64,000 bases of DNA. Origin: Flexilinea sp. GTDB taxonomy: Bacteria > Chloroflexota > Anaerolineae > Anaerolineales > Anaerolineaceae. Made by a program: the position numbers and the translations under genes. This document shows positions 33,168-42,670 of this stretch, one piece after another (the first letter of the stretch is position 1; each line of letters begins with the position of its first letter). Below the pieces are notes generated by a model. That model saw nothing but the letters and a program-made list of their open reading frames with translations. It did no database searches and was not told where the DNA came from. The DNA is taken from NCBI GenBank assembly GCA_017432685.1, contig JAFRIR010000047.1, forward strand, positions 1 to 64,000, read 5' to 3'.

Positions 33168-34799
33168 ATGAACAAACCCAGCTTGAAGCTGATGCAGTGT
33201 ATCGGCATCCTTCCGGGGATCCGCGAGATCACCGGGAACTTGCCTAATGTTGAGTATAATGATGTCACTTTTGACAGCCGCAAAGTCCAACCCGGTTCTA
33301 TCTATGTAGCGATCCCGGGAATCAACACAGACGGACATGACTATATCTCCGCCGCCATCCAAAACGGCGCTGCTGCCGTCATCGGCAGCAAAAGCCTGCC
33401 TGTTGCTCCTTCGGTCCCGTATATCCGGGTCGAAGACTCCCGGGAAGCCATGGCATGGGCGGTGGCAGCCCTTTACGGGTTCCCGTCAGAATCCATGACC
33501 GTGATCGGTGTCACCGGCACAGACGGCAAGACCACCACCTCCATTTATCTTTATAACATTCTGCGGGCAGCCGGACTTCACACCGGCATGATCTCCACTG
33601 TTTCCGCGATCATCGATGATGAAGAACTGGACACCGGATTCCATGTCACCACCCCAGAATCTCCGGACATTCAAAGATATCTCGCCATGATGCGGGATAA
33701 AGGCGTTACCCACGTGATCATCGAGTCCACATCTCACGGGCTGGTACAGAAACGGGTCTCCGCCATTGATTTTGATATCGCGGTGGTGACCAACATCACG
33801 CATGAACATCTGGATTTTCACAACTCCCGTCAGGCATATTTTGAAGCCAAGGGGCTGCTGTTCCAGAAGCTCGGTGTGAACCAGGACCGCAAAACGCCGC
33901 CGCTGGCTGTTTTGAATTATGACGATCCGGACTCCTATAACTTTCTGGATAACCTCATCAATGTCCGGAAGGTGGCTTATTCTGCCAACGGACACATCCA
34001 TCATGCCAGCGCTACCATCCGTGAGATCAACTCCTCACCCTCCGGCATCAAAGCCATTGCCCGCTTTACCGACCTGCCGGGCGGTCCGCAGGAGACCGAA
34101 GTCCGCACCAGCCTGCTGGGTAACTACAACGGAGCAAATTTCCTGGCCGCCATGACCGCGGCTATTTACGGTCTCGGCATCAGTCCGGAAACAGCGGCTT
34201 ACGGCATTGCGAATGTGACCGGCGTTCCGGGCCGCATGCAGGTGATCGATGAAGGACAAAACTTCATCGCGATCGTGGACTTCGCTCATACCCCGAACGC
34301 CCTTGAAAAGGCGCTGACCGCAGCCCGAAAGATGCTGCCGGTGGATCAATACGGGAACCCGCAGGGACGCATTATCGCGGTTTACGGTTCAGCAGGTCTG
34401 CGCGACCGGGAAAAACGCCGCATGATGCCCGATGTTTCTGCCCGATTCGCGGATATCACCGTGCTCACCGCGGAAGACCCGCGTACCGAACCGCTGAACA
34501 AGATTCTCAAAGACATGGCGGATGAAGCTGTCGACAAAGGCGCTGTCATGAACGAGACACTGTTTGTCGTACCGGACCGCAGGGATGCAATCCGCAAAGG
34601 GCTGGCGCTGGCCAACCCGGGTGATATTGTTCTCTCCCTGGGAAAGGGGCATGAACAGTCCATGTGTTTCGGAACCACGGAATATCTGTGGGATGACCGA
34701 ACGGCCATGCATGCCGCCCTTTGCGAAATGCTCGGCAAAGAAGGGCCCGAGATGCCCTTCCTCCCGGACGTGGAACCTTACAGTCCGCCGCAGGAATAA
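33168..34799 (+). CDS. murE: UDP-N-acetylmuramyl-tripeptide synthetase MurE
   Basis: Adds the third amino acid to UDP-MurNAc-dipeptide in peptidoglycan synthesis. Domains appear in order: N-terminal uridine-binding part (VTFDSRKVQPGSIYVAIPG), central ATPase with GVTGTDGKTTTS (residues 115-126) and THGL-x-QKRVSAIDFD, then the ligase domain (VTGVPGRMQVID, VDFAHTPNALEKAL, LGKGHEQ). The specificity loop reads LTAEDPRTEP. Enzymes adding diaminopimelate usually have DNPR here, so the acidic variant leaves the amino acid (diaminopimelate, ornithine or lysine) open. It is not in the usual dcw cluster. The presence of MurE supports a peptidoglycan wall. Confidence 0.93.
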   Translation: MNKPSLKLMQCIGILPGIREITGNLPNVEYNDVTFDSRKVQPGSIYVAIPGINTDGHDYISAAIQNGAAAVIGSKSLPVAPSVPYIRVEDSREAMAWAVAALYGFPSESMTVIGVTGTDGKTTTSIYLYNILRAAGLHTGMISTVSAIIDDEELDTGFHVTTPESPDIQRYLAMMRDKGVTHVIIESTSHGLVQKRVSAIDFDIAVVTNITHEHLDFHNSRQAYFEAKGLLFQKLGVNQDRKTPPLAVLNYDDPDSYNFLDNLINVRKVAYSANGHIHHASATIREINSSPSGIKAIARFTDLPGGPQETEVRTSLLGNYNGANFLAAMTAAIYGLGISPETAAYGIANVTGVPGRMQVIDEGQNFIAIVDFAHTPNALEKALTAARKMLPVDQYGNPQGRIIAVYGSAGLRDREKRRMMPDVSARFADITVLTAEDPRTEPLNKILKDMADEAVDKGAVMNETLFVVPDRRDAIRKGLALANPGDIVLSLGKGHEQSMCFGTTEYLWDDRTAMHAALCEMLGKEGPEMPFLPDVEPYSPPQE

Positions 34800-34987
34800 G
34801 TCAATTTTCGCAAACAACCCGAAGCGAACGGAGACAGCCCAACTTTTTCAGGCTGTGGATTTTGGTTCTTTGCCTCGCATATCGTTTTCGTAAAAATGCC
34901 GAAGACCCAGTCATCGTATATGGCTGGGTCCATTGTGATCATAATCTCATAGCGTTCTGGTTCCACGGTATCCAGTGAATTGCAGCT
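34800..34987. other. Gap after murE with one stem-loop
   Basis: GACCCAG (34904-34910) pairs with CTGGGTC (34924-34930) with a loop of 13 bases. A minus-strand frame of 62 residues crosses this gap but has no ribosome binding site and overlaps murE, so it is not called. Nothing else seen. Confidence 0.4.
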
Positions 34988-36577
34988 TTATATCCGGATC
35001 GTTTCGATTTTGCAGGCGTGTTCTTTTGATTGGCTGTCGTAATTGATCCCGGCGAGAACAATGTCTCCTCCGTAATCTTTCAGGACTGCGGGATAATTCT
35101 TCTCTTTGATCTGTTCGATTGCCCCTCCGGCGGAGCGATTCCATTTCAGTTCAACAACCAGCGGAGGCAGCAGGGAACGGCGTTTCGGGATATAGACCAC
35201 ATCTGCAATTCCTGTTACGGACGGCAGCTCTTCCACTTTCAAATACTGATCGATCCCGGCGATATAGGCGAATTTGATCACATAACGCAATGCCTGTTCA
35301 TTGTTATAAAATGTCGGTGCATATTCCGTTTCCCGGATCGCTGCAATCGCTTCCGAAACAGCCTTTTCATTGCCATGGATCGTGTCATCGAGCAGTTTGC
35401 GGCTTTTTTGAATCAGCTCAAGCCATTTCGGATTCGCATCAATGCCCCTCAATATATTCCTGAACTCGATCCGTACCTCTTCATTCGGAATGCGCACGGT
35501 TTGCTCATTCTCAAGAAATGTCAGATATCCCAGATGAATCAGCAGCGTCAAAACATCATCCCGGCTTTTGAAAGTAACAAAATCATTTTCAAAATAGTCT
35601 GTGTTAACTTCTATTTCCTCACCGGCAATCAGGCGGGTGATCACCTCTCGCAAACCATCAAAATCCATATTGATAAAAGACATCAGTGATTCAGCGGAAG
35701 AAGTCTTCTGCCAATACGAACGGCATTTTTTTTCTTCAATCGCACGCATCACAGAATATGGATTATAAATATCGCCAAAATCAGAGATTTCATAACCGTC
35801 ATACCAGGCCTTGATCTCATCATAGGACATCTCATATTTTCCGCAAAGTTCCAGCACCTCCCGGTTTGTAAAACCGGTGTATTCGGCAAATTTTCCCGGA
35901 TAAAGAATCGAATATTCCCGAAAATCAGAAATGGCGGATTGGCTTCCGTCTTTTTTGATCGGCAGGATACCGGTCATATAAGCCGCTGCCACCGCTTTCG
36001 GGGTAAAAGTTGAATTCTTAAACCATTCCCGCAGCAGACTCAGCCAGGCTTTCTGCGTTTCCCGGTCATCTTTTGCTTCCCGGATCAAGGCATCCCATTC
36101 ATCAATAATAAAAACAAATTGACATCCGCTTTTTTCAACATAGCGCAGAACACAATCTGTAAATGATTTTTCTCCGGAAAGATCCGGATCCATTTGGATC
36201 AGTTCAGCACGGAGGGTATCAGCAATGATTCCCGGGATCCTCTGTAACGGCTTTCCCTCCCGTTTTGCGGCGGAAATAAAACCGGTCACATCAAAGCAAA
36301 TCACATGATACTGATTCAAATGTTTTTTATAATCAGCAGATGCCGCAATTTCTTTATCGTCAAAGAGCGCATGGGAATCACAGGAACAGTCATAATACGC
36401 TGTAAGCATTTTGGCGGCATAGGATTTCCCGAACCGGCGCGGACGGCTGATGCAGGTCAATTTCCCAACCGTACCGGCTGTATCATTGATCAAACGAATT
36501 AATCCGGTTTTATCGACATAATTTGTTTGCACTATTTCAGAAAAACCAGCATTGCCGGGGTTGATATATTGTCCCAT
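34988..36577 (-). CDS. AAA-ATPase with C-terminal PD-(D/E)XK nuclease-like domain
   Basis: The 529-residue protein belongs to the AAA-ATPase-like plus PDDEXK_9 family, widespread in anaerobes and often in many copies per genome. The N-terminal half has NYVDKTGLI, the modified P-loop SRPRRFGKS (residues 44-52) and Walker B FVFIIDEWDALI. The C-terminal part has a nuclease-like core with GIADVVYIP and PPLVVELKW spaced as D...ExK. Its role is unknown; links to mobile DNA or defence have been suggested for the family but not shown. It stands alone, next to an IS remnant region. Confidence 0.88.
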   Translation of the reverse strand: MGQYINPGNAGFSEIVQTNYVDKTGLIRLINDTAGTVGKLTCISRPRRFGKSYAAKMLTAYYDCSCDSHALFDDKEIAASADYKKHLNQYHVICFDVTGFISAAKREGKPLQRIPGIIADTLRAELIQMDPDLSGEKSFTDCVLRYVEKSGCQFVFIIDEWDALIREAKDDRETQKAWLSLLREWFKNSTFTPKAVAAAYMTGILPIKKDGSQSAISDFREYSILYPGKFAEYTGFTNREVLELCGKYEMSYDEIKAWYDGYEISDFGDIYNPYSVMRAIEEKKCRSYWQKTSSAESLMSFINMDFDGLREVITRLIAGEEIEVNTDYFENDFVTFKSRDDVLTLLIHLGYLTFLENEQTVRIPNEEVRIEFRNILRGIDANPKWLELIQKSRKLLDDTIHGNEKAVSEAIAAIRETEYAPTFYNNEQALRYVIKFAYIAGIDQYLKVEELPSVTGIADVVYIPKRRSLLPPLVVELKWNRSAGGAIEQIKEKNYPAVLKDYGGDIVLAGINYDSQSKEHACKIETIRI

Positions 36578-36859
36578 AATATTGCTCTCCCTTTTACGAC
36601 ACCATTCAAAAATTTAAACTGATTATATCGATCCAGAATATGCTGATCGGAACTGCCGCAGTAAACTCAGACCTGAGCCGAAGTGAATCCGAATATCAGG
36701 CAGGTGAAGACCATTTTTTACAGATCAGGATTCGTCCCCGTCACAACACACGGCAACTGAAATTTTTTACTATATTATAACGGCTTTTCCAAACCGCTTC
36801 AAATGCGGTTTTCCAACATAACGAAATATTACGTTACCGTCCCCCAGTAACCACCTTGG
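36578..36859. other. Gap with hairpins, no gene
   Basis: The stem AAACCGC/GCGGTTT (about 36792-36812) may end the sortase-fusion gene on the minus strand. GTAACC/GGTTAC (36847-36863) overlaps that gene's stop codon. Short REP-like fragments (CGTCCCC) occur near 36725 and 36838. Confidence 0.4.
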
Positions 36860-38897
36860 TTACAGCGGCTTGGCGGCGATCAAGCGGCGGTTGGCGTAGC
36901 CGCCTTCCGGGCGTTCATCCTCACAGGTGATGAGCGTCAGGGAAAGCGGATCTCCGGCGATGAGCCGGTTCACGGCATTGACGTCATCTTCGGCGACCTT
37001 CACATTCGCGGTAACTTTGAAAATGAGCAATTGACCCCGTTCATCACGGACGAAGATGCGGTCGTCCGGCTCCAAACTGCTCAATCCGGCAAAGGGACCG
37101 GCTGCCGTCGTATTCAGGTGATTGTGTCCGGTGATGACGCTTTGTCCTTCGCCGGGCAGGGCTGATCCTTCCAGCAGACCGGCATTCTCACCCAGCCAGG
37201 TAACCGGATATTCGCCGTCTGTGAGCGGAACCAGAACGATCTCCGCTGCGGCTGAAAGGGAGGGAATCTCCAGTATCTGCCGCATCGCCTGATAGTTCAG
37301 ATCAGGCGCTTTTTCCGTCAGCGGCTGCGGCCTTGCCGTCGGGAATCCCGTCTTCGGCAGGATGTCTAATGTTTCCAGACGGAAGAAGCCCGGATGATCA
37401 GGATCATTGTTTTCTTTCACAAAGACAGCATGAACCGTTACATCCGCTGCCGGCATCTCGAACTGTTTCCGATCAGTGATATCTACGGCAGTTTCGCCTG
37501 ACGGCGTATAAGTGAGCCGGTCCAGCTTATAACCGGCGTCCGGAGCAACGATCAGTGAGACAGTATCCCCGGGCTGCGCTTCTGCAGATTTGCCGACCAC
37601 AACATCAACGGCGCCTTTCCCCGTGATAATCACATCGATCGAATAGAATTCCTGATGGATCGTCTTATAGTTTGCCGTGACCGTTACTGCTTTCGCAGGC
37701 ATAATGAAGGTGGTTACAGCCGCGTTTGCGTCATCAAAGATCACGCCATCGTTCGTCGTCCACTTATCAAATTCCTTACCCGTTTCCGGAGCATCGGCTG
37801 TGATGGTCACAGTCGCTCCCTCCTCAAAGCTCCCATCTCCTGTGCCATGCTCAACCGTAACCGCATAGACGGGTTTATCCGTGATCGTTACAGTGATCGG
37901 CGCCGCAGTCAGCGCTTCATAATTGTTATCCGCCGCTACAGTGACGTTGACGGTCACACTGCCCGTGCCAGAACCGGATTTCAGCACACTGCCGCTCATG
38001 GAGCAGCCTTTTGCATCACCGCTGATTGCATAGCTTACCTCACCCGTCGCGCCGTTCAGAGAAACATACGGGGAGAGATCGACCGTATTGCCGCCCTTTG
38101 TGACGGAGGCTGTTCCCGTGACCGTTGCCGGGTTCGCAGCCTTGTTGATCGTCACCGTCACATCTGTGGGCTGCTCTGAAAGTGCATAGTTGCCCGCGTC
38201 CGTGCCGCTGAGTTTTACGCCGGTAACGGTTACGGGCTTGTTCTCGCCCGCGTTCGCATCTGCCATCGTGCCGATTGCAGCAGACACATCAACCGTCACC
38301 GTGTCTCCGTCAATAAGACCATTGACATCGCCTGCTGTCAGGGCAACCATTTTGTTCCCCGCAATATAGCCGCGGTCAACAGCCATGACTGCCACTGTCA
38401 CAGGTATTGGTTTGATCGTCAGTTTACCGGACTTCTTTGTGATGTTGTAGTTAGCGGTCGCTGTTGCACTGTTATTGATTTGCCATCCGGTCAATACAAT
38501 ACTGTTTTCGTATTCGCCGGCGTCTGTTTTTGTTCCGGTCAGTATGATGGATGTCAGCTTATCCTCGCCCACCAAACCGGAAACCTCGACCTTTGCGGCA
38601 ATCACATCCGGATTTGCATAAGCCGGGTCTGCTTCTCCCTGCTGCTGCCTGTTATAGGTATATTCCTGATCTTTGACCGTGATGGTCAGCTGCGCCCGAC
38701 CAACCGTCACCTTTGCCACACCGGATATTATTTCAGCGGTCTGATTGTTATCTGTGCGCGTGGCAGTGACAACGCAGTAATAGTATTCAGTTGTTCCGGC
38801 GTTCTTCCCTGTGGGAATATTGTAGCTTGCCTGCTCCGCACCATTGATTTTTGTGCCGCCTGTGTTGCTGTCCGTTGTGTTGGAATACCACTTAAAA
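36860..38897 (-). pseudogene. Adhesin-sortase fusion, 5' end cut by an insertion element
   Basis: About 678 residues remain: an Ig-like domain, an MBG-type repeat (LTITVKDQEYTYN), a YDG-type repeat (GVKLSGTDAGNYAL), a second Ig-like domain, two InlB/Flg_new-like beta repeats, an LPKTG motif near residue 540, and a C-terminal sortase domain with His618 (VITGHNH), Cys685 (LTLITC) and Arg697 (NRR). (Numbers follow an open frame that starts at 38977.) The first 27 residues of that frame are encoded by the insertion element, so the true N-terminus and signal peptide are missing. A substrate-like LPxTG directly before a sortase domain suggests self-anchoring or an intramolecular role. The rest of the protein is intact, so the break may be recent. 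Confidence 0.8.
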
Positions 38898-39081
38898 TGT
38901 ATCCGTAAAAATGGACACAAGCCCTTTCTGAAATACCACTTTTCGGACACAGCCTTTTTGTTCTTTTCAGCTGACATCCCCGTAAAGTAGACACGGTTTT
39001 TTTCAGAAACCCCGTTTTATGGACACACAATTTTTTTATGTGTTCACAGACCTATTATAACATTAAGTGGAGGTTTATATC

Positions 39082-39519
39082 ATGATCCAAAGTCACAAAT
39101 ATTCTTTATTCACTCCGGAACAGATGGATATCCTGGCTGCCAACAAATTCACTGCGAAAGTAAACCGTCGTCAGATCATCTTTAAGCTGGAGTTCAAAAA
39201 CCTGTTCCTCTCGCGCTATGAGCAAGGCTATACAAGTGTCGAGATATTTGAATCCTGCGGCTATGATCCTAAAATTCTTGGTCGCAACCGCATTTATGGC
39301 TTTGCCAGAAGGCTCCGTGAACTGGTTGAATCCGGCAGGCCTCTTACTGAAGATTACTCAAAGGCATTGGCAAAAGCTCCCGTAAACATCGACTACAACA
39401 CCATGCCTTCCCAACTCTCGGTATCTGCCATGCAGCGTGAGCTTATCTATCTTCGCCAGCAGGTTGAGTTTCTAAAAAAAATTACCGTACTGGACAACGA
39501 AAGAAAGCCGAGGAACTGA
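39082..39519 (+). CDS. IS3-type transposase OrfA, helix-turn-helix subunit
   Basis: The 145-residue protein (from MIQSHKY) has a helix-turn-helix region (FLSRYEQGYTSVEIFESCGYDP) and a C-terminal leucine-zipper-like helix (ISAMQRELIYLRQQVEFLKKI-type), as in OrfA proteins of IS3/IS150-like elements that bind terminal repeats and pair with OrfB. GTGGAGG lies upstream. OrfB follows three bases later but is truncated, so the element cannot move on its own. A five-residue longer start at 39067 is possible. Confidence 0.75.
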   Translation: MIQSHKYSLFTPEQMDILAANKFTAKVNRRQIIFKLEFKNLFLSRYEQGYTSVEIFESCGYDPKILGRNRIYGFARRLRELVESGRPLTEDYSKALAKAPVNIDYNTMPSQLSVSAMQRELIYLRQQVEFLKKITVLDNERKPRN

Positions 39520-39521
39520 TC

Positions 39522-39633
39522 ATGGATAAACCAAGCGCGAAATACGAGGTCATCCATGAGATCATATCCATGGAAGGCAATCTCCAAAATATCAAGGAAC
39601 TCTGTGCCATCGCAGGCGTTTCTCGCTCAGGTC
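39522..39633 (+). pseudogene. Transposase OrfB, 5' fragment
   Basis: Only the first 37 residues remain (KYEVIHEIISMEGN...LCAIAGVSRSG), the typical N-terminal HTH_21-type beginning of an IS3 OrfB. After VSRSG the sequence changes abruptly to unrelated DNA. The integrase core with its DDE residues is absent. Confidence 0.75.
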
Positions 39634-39830
39634 GCTCCTCAGCGTTGCCTTATCCTCCATCCGAACAAAGAGAGTGTAACACAATTATTAAGTTTTATCT
39701 ATAGCAATTATGAGAGATGCCTCATACACCTGAAATTATGCTTTTATGTTTTTGAATTTGTACTTGACAAGGGGTACACTTTAAGCATGGCTGTCAAGCC
39801 CCTTTCTGAAAATTCCTCTATAGCTTTTAA

Positions 39831-40328
39831 CTATTTTCCATGAATCATGTCAAGCGCTTTGCTCATCAGCTTTTCACTGATGTGCCTGTTGGCTTTTCGG
39901 ATTCTGTTAAAAGCATCATCCGCTTCTTCTTCTGTAATGATTCCTGATTGGAATGCCCTGATCAAAATTCCTGTACTTCCAGTAATCGGAATTTTCATGT
40001 TTTGCGCAACCCTGCGTCCGGCAGCCTCATCCATCAAAAGCAAGTCTGCCTTAATTTCATCAGCATAGATAATAGCTTCGCTTTCACCAAGATCCAGTCC
40101 TGTTGCCCTCTGCAAAAATGAAACCTGGCTTCCGTCATTGACTTTCACAACCCTAATATACTCACTATTTCTAATGATATCCGCTTCCTCTTTGAAAGAC
40201 TCGTTATCTGTGACTTCAGAAAAAACAGCCTCCGGAATCAAAACCTCTCCAAACAAACTGTGAAGAACATACAGTTTCTCTGCTTTCATCAATGTGATAA
40301 GCGGTGTGGTATCTGATACAACAATCAT
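39831..40328 (-). CDS. DUF3368 PIN-domain toxin
   Basis: A 165-residue PIN-like ribonuclease of the DUF3368 family: VVSDTTPLITL at the N-terminus with the first acidic residue, LDLGESEAIIYA in the middle and LLLMDEAAGRRVA with the later acidic residues. DUF3368 proteins are the toxin-like partners of UPF0175 proteins. The gene overlaps that partner by four bases. RNA cleavage is inferred from the fold. It lies just beyond the IS remnant. Confidence 0.85.
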   Translation of the reverse strand: MIVVSDTTPLITLMKAEKLYVLHSLFGEVLIPEAVFSEVTDNESFKEEADIIRNSEYIRVVKVNDGSQVSFLQRATGLDLGESEAIIYADEIKADLLLMDEAAGRRVAQNMKIPITGSTGILIRAFQSGIITEEEADDAFNRIRKANRHISEKLMSKALDMIHGK

Positions 40329-40606
40329 TTTGCCACCTCCACCACCCGATTTAGAGTTTCCAAATCCTCCATCAATTCTTCTTCGCTCTGATCCAGATAC
40401 GGGATTCCCATGGAATCATAAAACTCAATAAGGTCTGTTTTATGCACGCCCAGAATCTCAGCAGCCCTTCCGTGAGAGATGGTCAAATTGCGAATAAATG
40501 GATACAGAAGCATGGCATTTCTTTCAAATACCTGTTCGTAGTCTGAATTATTCAGGTATGTGCTCATGTCTTCAGGTACTGTTATCTGAACACTTACTGT
40601 CCTCAT
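40325..40606 (-). CDS. UPF0175 antitoxin-like protein
   Basis: The 93-residue protein begins with a strand-helix segment (TVSVQITVPEDMSTYL) and has the UPF0175 helix-turn-helix (NLTISHGRAAEILGVHKTDLIEFYDSMGIPYLD), a likely DNA-binding and toxin-neutralising unit. It precedes the DUF3368 gene with an ATGA overlap, the standard order. It would repress its own promoter; the AT-rich 40607-40740 region upstream is the probable site. Confidence 0.85.
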   Translation of the reverse strand: MRTVSVQITVPEDMSTYLNNSDYEQVFERNAMLLYPFIRNLTISHGRAAEILGVHKTDLIEFYDSMGIPYLDQSEEELMEDLETLNRVVEVAK

Positions 40607-40808
40607 ATAATCACCGCCTTCTCCTTTGGCAGGTTTTTGCTAACGAACCGTCTGATTGCCTCCGGATTCTTAACCCATCCGAGAAGGCATAGTAATACGA
40701 TTAAATTATAACAGAATCCAGGCTCGATTTCAAGTCCGGCATTTTCACCTTATGAGCTGACTTAAGAGAACGTTGATTTACGATGTTATAGTTCACGGGT
40801 TCGCCAAC

Positions 40809-40887
40809 GGGGACTGTCCCTTTATGGGACTGTCCCCACCGGATGAGCGTTTTGGGATGGGGACAGTCCCATAAAGGGACAGTCCCC
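40809..40887. repeat. Large perfect inverted repeat of GGGACTGTCCC units
   Basis: Two 29-base arms (40809-40837 and 40859-40887) are exact reverse complements around a 21-base spacer. Each arm is itself a pair of small near-palindromes (GGGACTGTCCC). Outside the arms, TTCACG...GCC and GGC...CGTGAA extend the pairing with two mismatches. This is a BIME/REP-like structure. The rest of 40607-41002 holds no gene. Confidence 0.85.
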
Positions 40888-41002
40888 GGCTAACGCGTGA
40901 ATCGGTTACTTTCCACGGGACAGACACTGTCCCACTTTGGCGAAGCAGTGAAAACGGCGACTTTATCACTTCAGCACAATATCATGAATCACATTTTTTT
41001 TA

Positions 41003-41031
41003 TTGACAAAACAATTTTTTTTCGATAGAAT
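41003..41031 (+). promoter_or_regulatory. Strong sigma-70 promoter of the oligopeptide transporter
   Basis: Consensus TTGACA (41003-41008) and TAGAAT (41026-41031) with the ideal 17-base spacing. The leader of about 43 bases holds a small hairpin (GTTGT/AACAAC) and the GGAGGA ribosome binding site. Confidence 0.85.
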
Positions 41032-41080
41032 TTGAAAGTTGTACGAATAACAACCTAACCTTAAAGTAATTGGAGGAATT

Positions 41081-42670
41081 ATGAAGAGAACTTTGTTCGC
41101 AATTCTTATGGTTGTGGCTCTGCTTGCCTGCAGTGTTCCCGCAATGGCTCAGGATAACGTTCTGCACACATATGTAGACCGTGTCTTCCGTACCTTCAGC
41201 CAGGTCAAGGGCTCCGATGGACACCTGTTCATCGTTCTCGGCTCCCTTTCCGAAGGTCTGCTGCGTCTGGATGAAAATCACAACCCGCAGCCGGCTTTGG
41301 CTGAAAGCTATACCGTTTCCGATGACGGTCTGGTCTACACCTTCACCCTGCGTGACGGCATCACCTGGAGTGACGGCACCCCCATCACCGCGAAAGATTT
41401 TGAATTTTCATGGCTTGAAGCCATGTCCGATCAGGATGCCAATGGTTATGCTGACGTGATCGCCCCCTTCATCAAGAACGGCTGGGCCTGGATGAACCAC
41501 GAAGTGGAAGCTTCCGAAGTCGGTGTCAAAGCGATTGACGACAAGACCTTCGAATGCACGCTGGAAAACCCCACCGCATTCTGGGATCGCTTCATTACCC
41601 TGCCGGTCTTCTTCCCCCTCAATGAAGAATTCTACCGTGCACAGGATGGCGGCGAACTTTATGCGACCTCTGTTGACACCATTATGTGCTGCGGCCCGTT
41701 CGTCGTCACCTACATGGACCTGGGCGTGGGCGTCACCATGGAAAAGAACCCCAACTACTGGGATGCCGAAAATGTCAAACTCGACGGCGTCGACATCAAA
41801 GTCATCACCGATTCCTCCGCTGCCCTCAATGCCTATGAAGCCGGCGAACTGGATCGCGTGAACCTTTCCTCCATCGACGTTGTCCTTTACAATTCCGATC
41901 CGGAATTCGGTTCCTACTCTGACTTCCGCAACTACTTCGTCCAGTTTGATGTCGCCAACCCGGAAATGAACCTGAACATCCGCAAGGCCATCAACTACGC
42001 GATCGACCGCGAGACACTGGTCAATGAGATCCTGATGACCGGTGCAGTCGCTGCCGGCGGTGTTGTTTCCCGCGGCATTCATGGCAATGACGAGATGACC
42101 TACCGCGATTATGCCGGTGATTTCTCCTACTACGATCCGGAACTGGCAAAACAGTACTGGGATGCCGGTGTTGCCGAACTCGGTTACACTCCTGAAATCG
42201 TCATGCTGACCGCTGAAGGTACCGACTTCGACGACATGGCCACTTTCCTGCAGGACTGCTTCCGCAAGGTTCTCGGCGTTGAAGTGACCATCAACAAGAT
42301 GACACAGAAAGCCCGCAATGAGATCATGAAGTACGAAACCTATGACTTCGCGCTCAATGCCTGGGGCGCTGACTACGATGACGCCATGACCTGGCTCGAA
42401 CTGTGGATCAACAACTCCAACGGTTATCGCGGCAATTACGGCACTCCGGAATATATCGCCATGATCGAAGATGCCCGTTCCGAAACCGACAGCGCTGTCC
42501 GCCTGGACAAGCTGGTGGCAATCGAAAAGAAGCTCATCGATGAAGACTGTGTCGTCGCCGGTATCTATGACCGCGGTTATTCCTACCTGCAGCGCCCGTA
42601 TGTGGACAAATACATCGTCCACCCGGTCGGTCAGTCTGCCGAATTCAAGTGGACAAGCATTAATAAGTGA
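41081..42670 (+). CDS. Oligopeptide ABC transporter substrate-binding protein
   Basis: An extracytoplasmic SBP_bac_5-type binding protein that captures peptides (or similar ligands such as nickel complexes or oligosaccharides). The 529-residue product has a signal sequence ending in LLACSVPAMAQ; it could be processed as a lipoprotein at the Cys or by signal peptidase I after AMA. Family blocks include LSEGLLRLDENHNPQPALAESY, VYTFTLRDGITWSDGTP, and NIRKAINYAIDRETLV. It is highly acidic. First gene of a five-gene operon; a heptad array plus partial terminator follows, which would make this gene more abundant than the permeases. Confidence 0.93.
   Translation: MKRTLFAILMVVALLACSVPAMAQDNVLHTYVDRVFRTFSQVKGSDGHLFIVLGSLSEGLLRLDENHNPQPALAESYTVSDDGLVYTFTLRDGITWSDGTPITAKDFEFSWLEAMSDQDANGYADVIAPFIKNGWAWMNHEVEASEVGVKAIDDKTFECTLENPTAFWDRFITLPVFFPLNEEFYRAQDGGELYATSVDTIMCCGPFVVTYMDLGVGVTMEKNPNYWDAENVKLDGVDIKVITDSSAALNAYEAGELDRVNLSSIDVVLYNSDPEFGSYSDFRNYFVQFDVANPEMNLNIRKAINYAIDRETLVNEILMTGAVAAGGVVSRGIHGNDEMTYRDYAGDFSYYDPELAKQYWDAGVAELGYTPEIVMLTAEGTDFDDMATFLQDCFRKVLGVEVTINKMTQKARNEIMKYETYDFALNAWGADYDDAMTWLELWINNSNGYRGNYGTPEYIAMIEDARSETDSAVRLDKLVAIEKKLIDEDCVVAGIYDRGYSYLQRPYVDKYIVHPVGQSAEFKWTSINK

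Larger units (their letters stand above)
38898..39640 (+). mobile_element. IS3-family insertion sequence remnant
   Basis: It begins with TGTATCCGTAAAAATGGACA at the exact point where the adhesin-sortase coding sequence is interrupted. Inside are an intact orfA and the first 37 codons of orfB. Several short copies of ATGGACACA occur upstream of orfA. The right part, including most of orfB and the right terminal repeat, is missing; homology stops near 39633. Confidence 0.75.

Noticed and set aside
34778-34966. 62-residue minus-strand frame after murE
   Set aside because: Overlaps the end of murE, has no ribosome binding site and no recognisable domain. It could be a remnant, but the evidence is too weak.
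39763-39798. CTTGACA...TGTCAAG inverted repeat as promoter or IS end
   Set aside because: It contains a TTGACA box but no suitable -10 in front of a gene, and the arms do not match the left end of the IS remnant.
41408-42622. 404-residue open frame antisense to the oligopeptide-binding protein gene
   Set aside because: Same reason: the plus-strand gene has signal peptide, family motifs and promoter; the antisense product is rich in His/Val/Asp with no recognisable fold.
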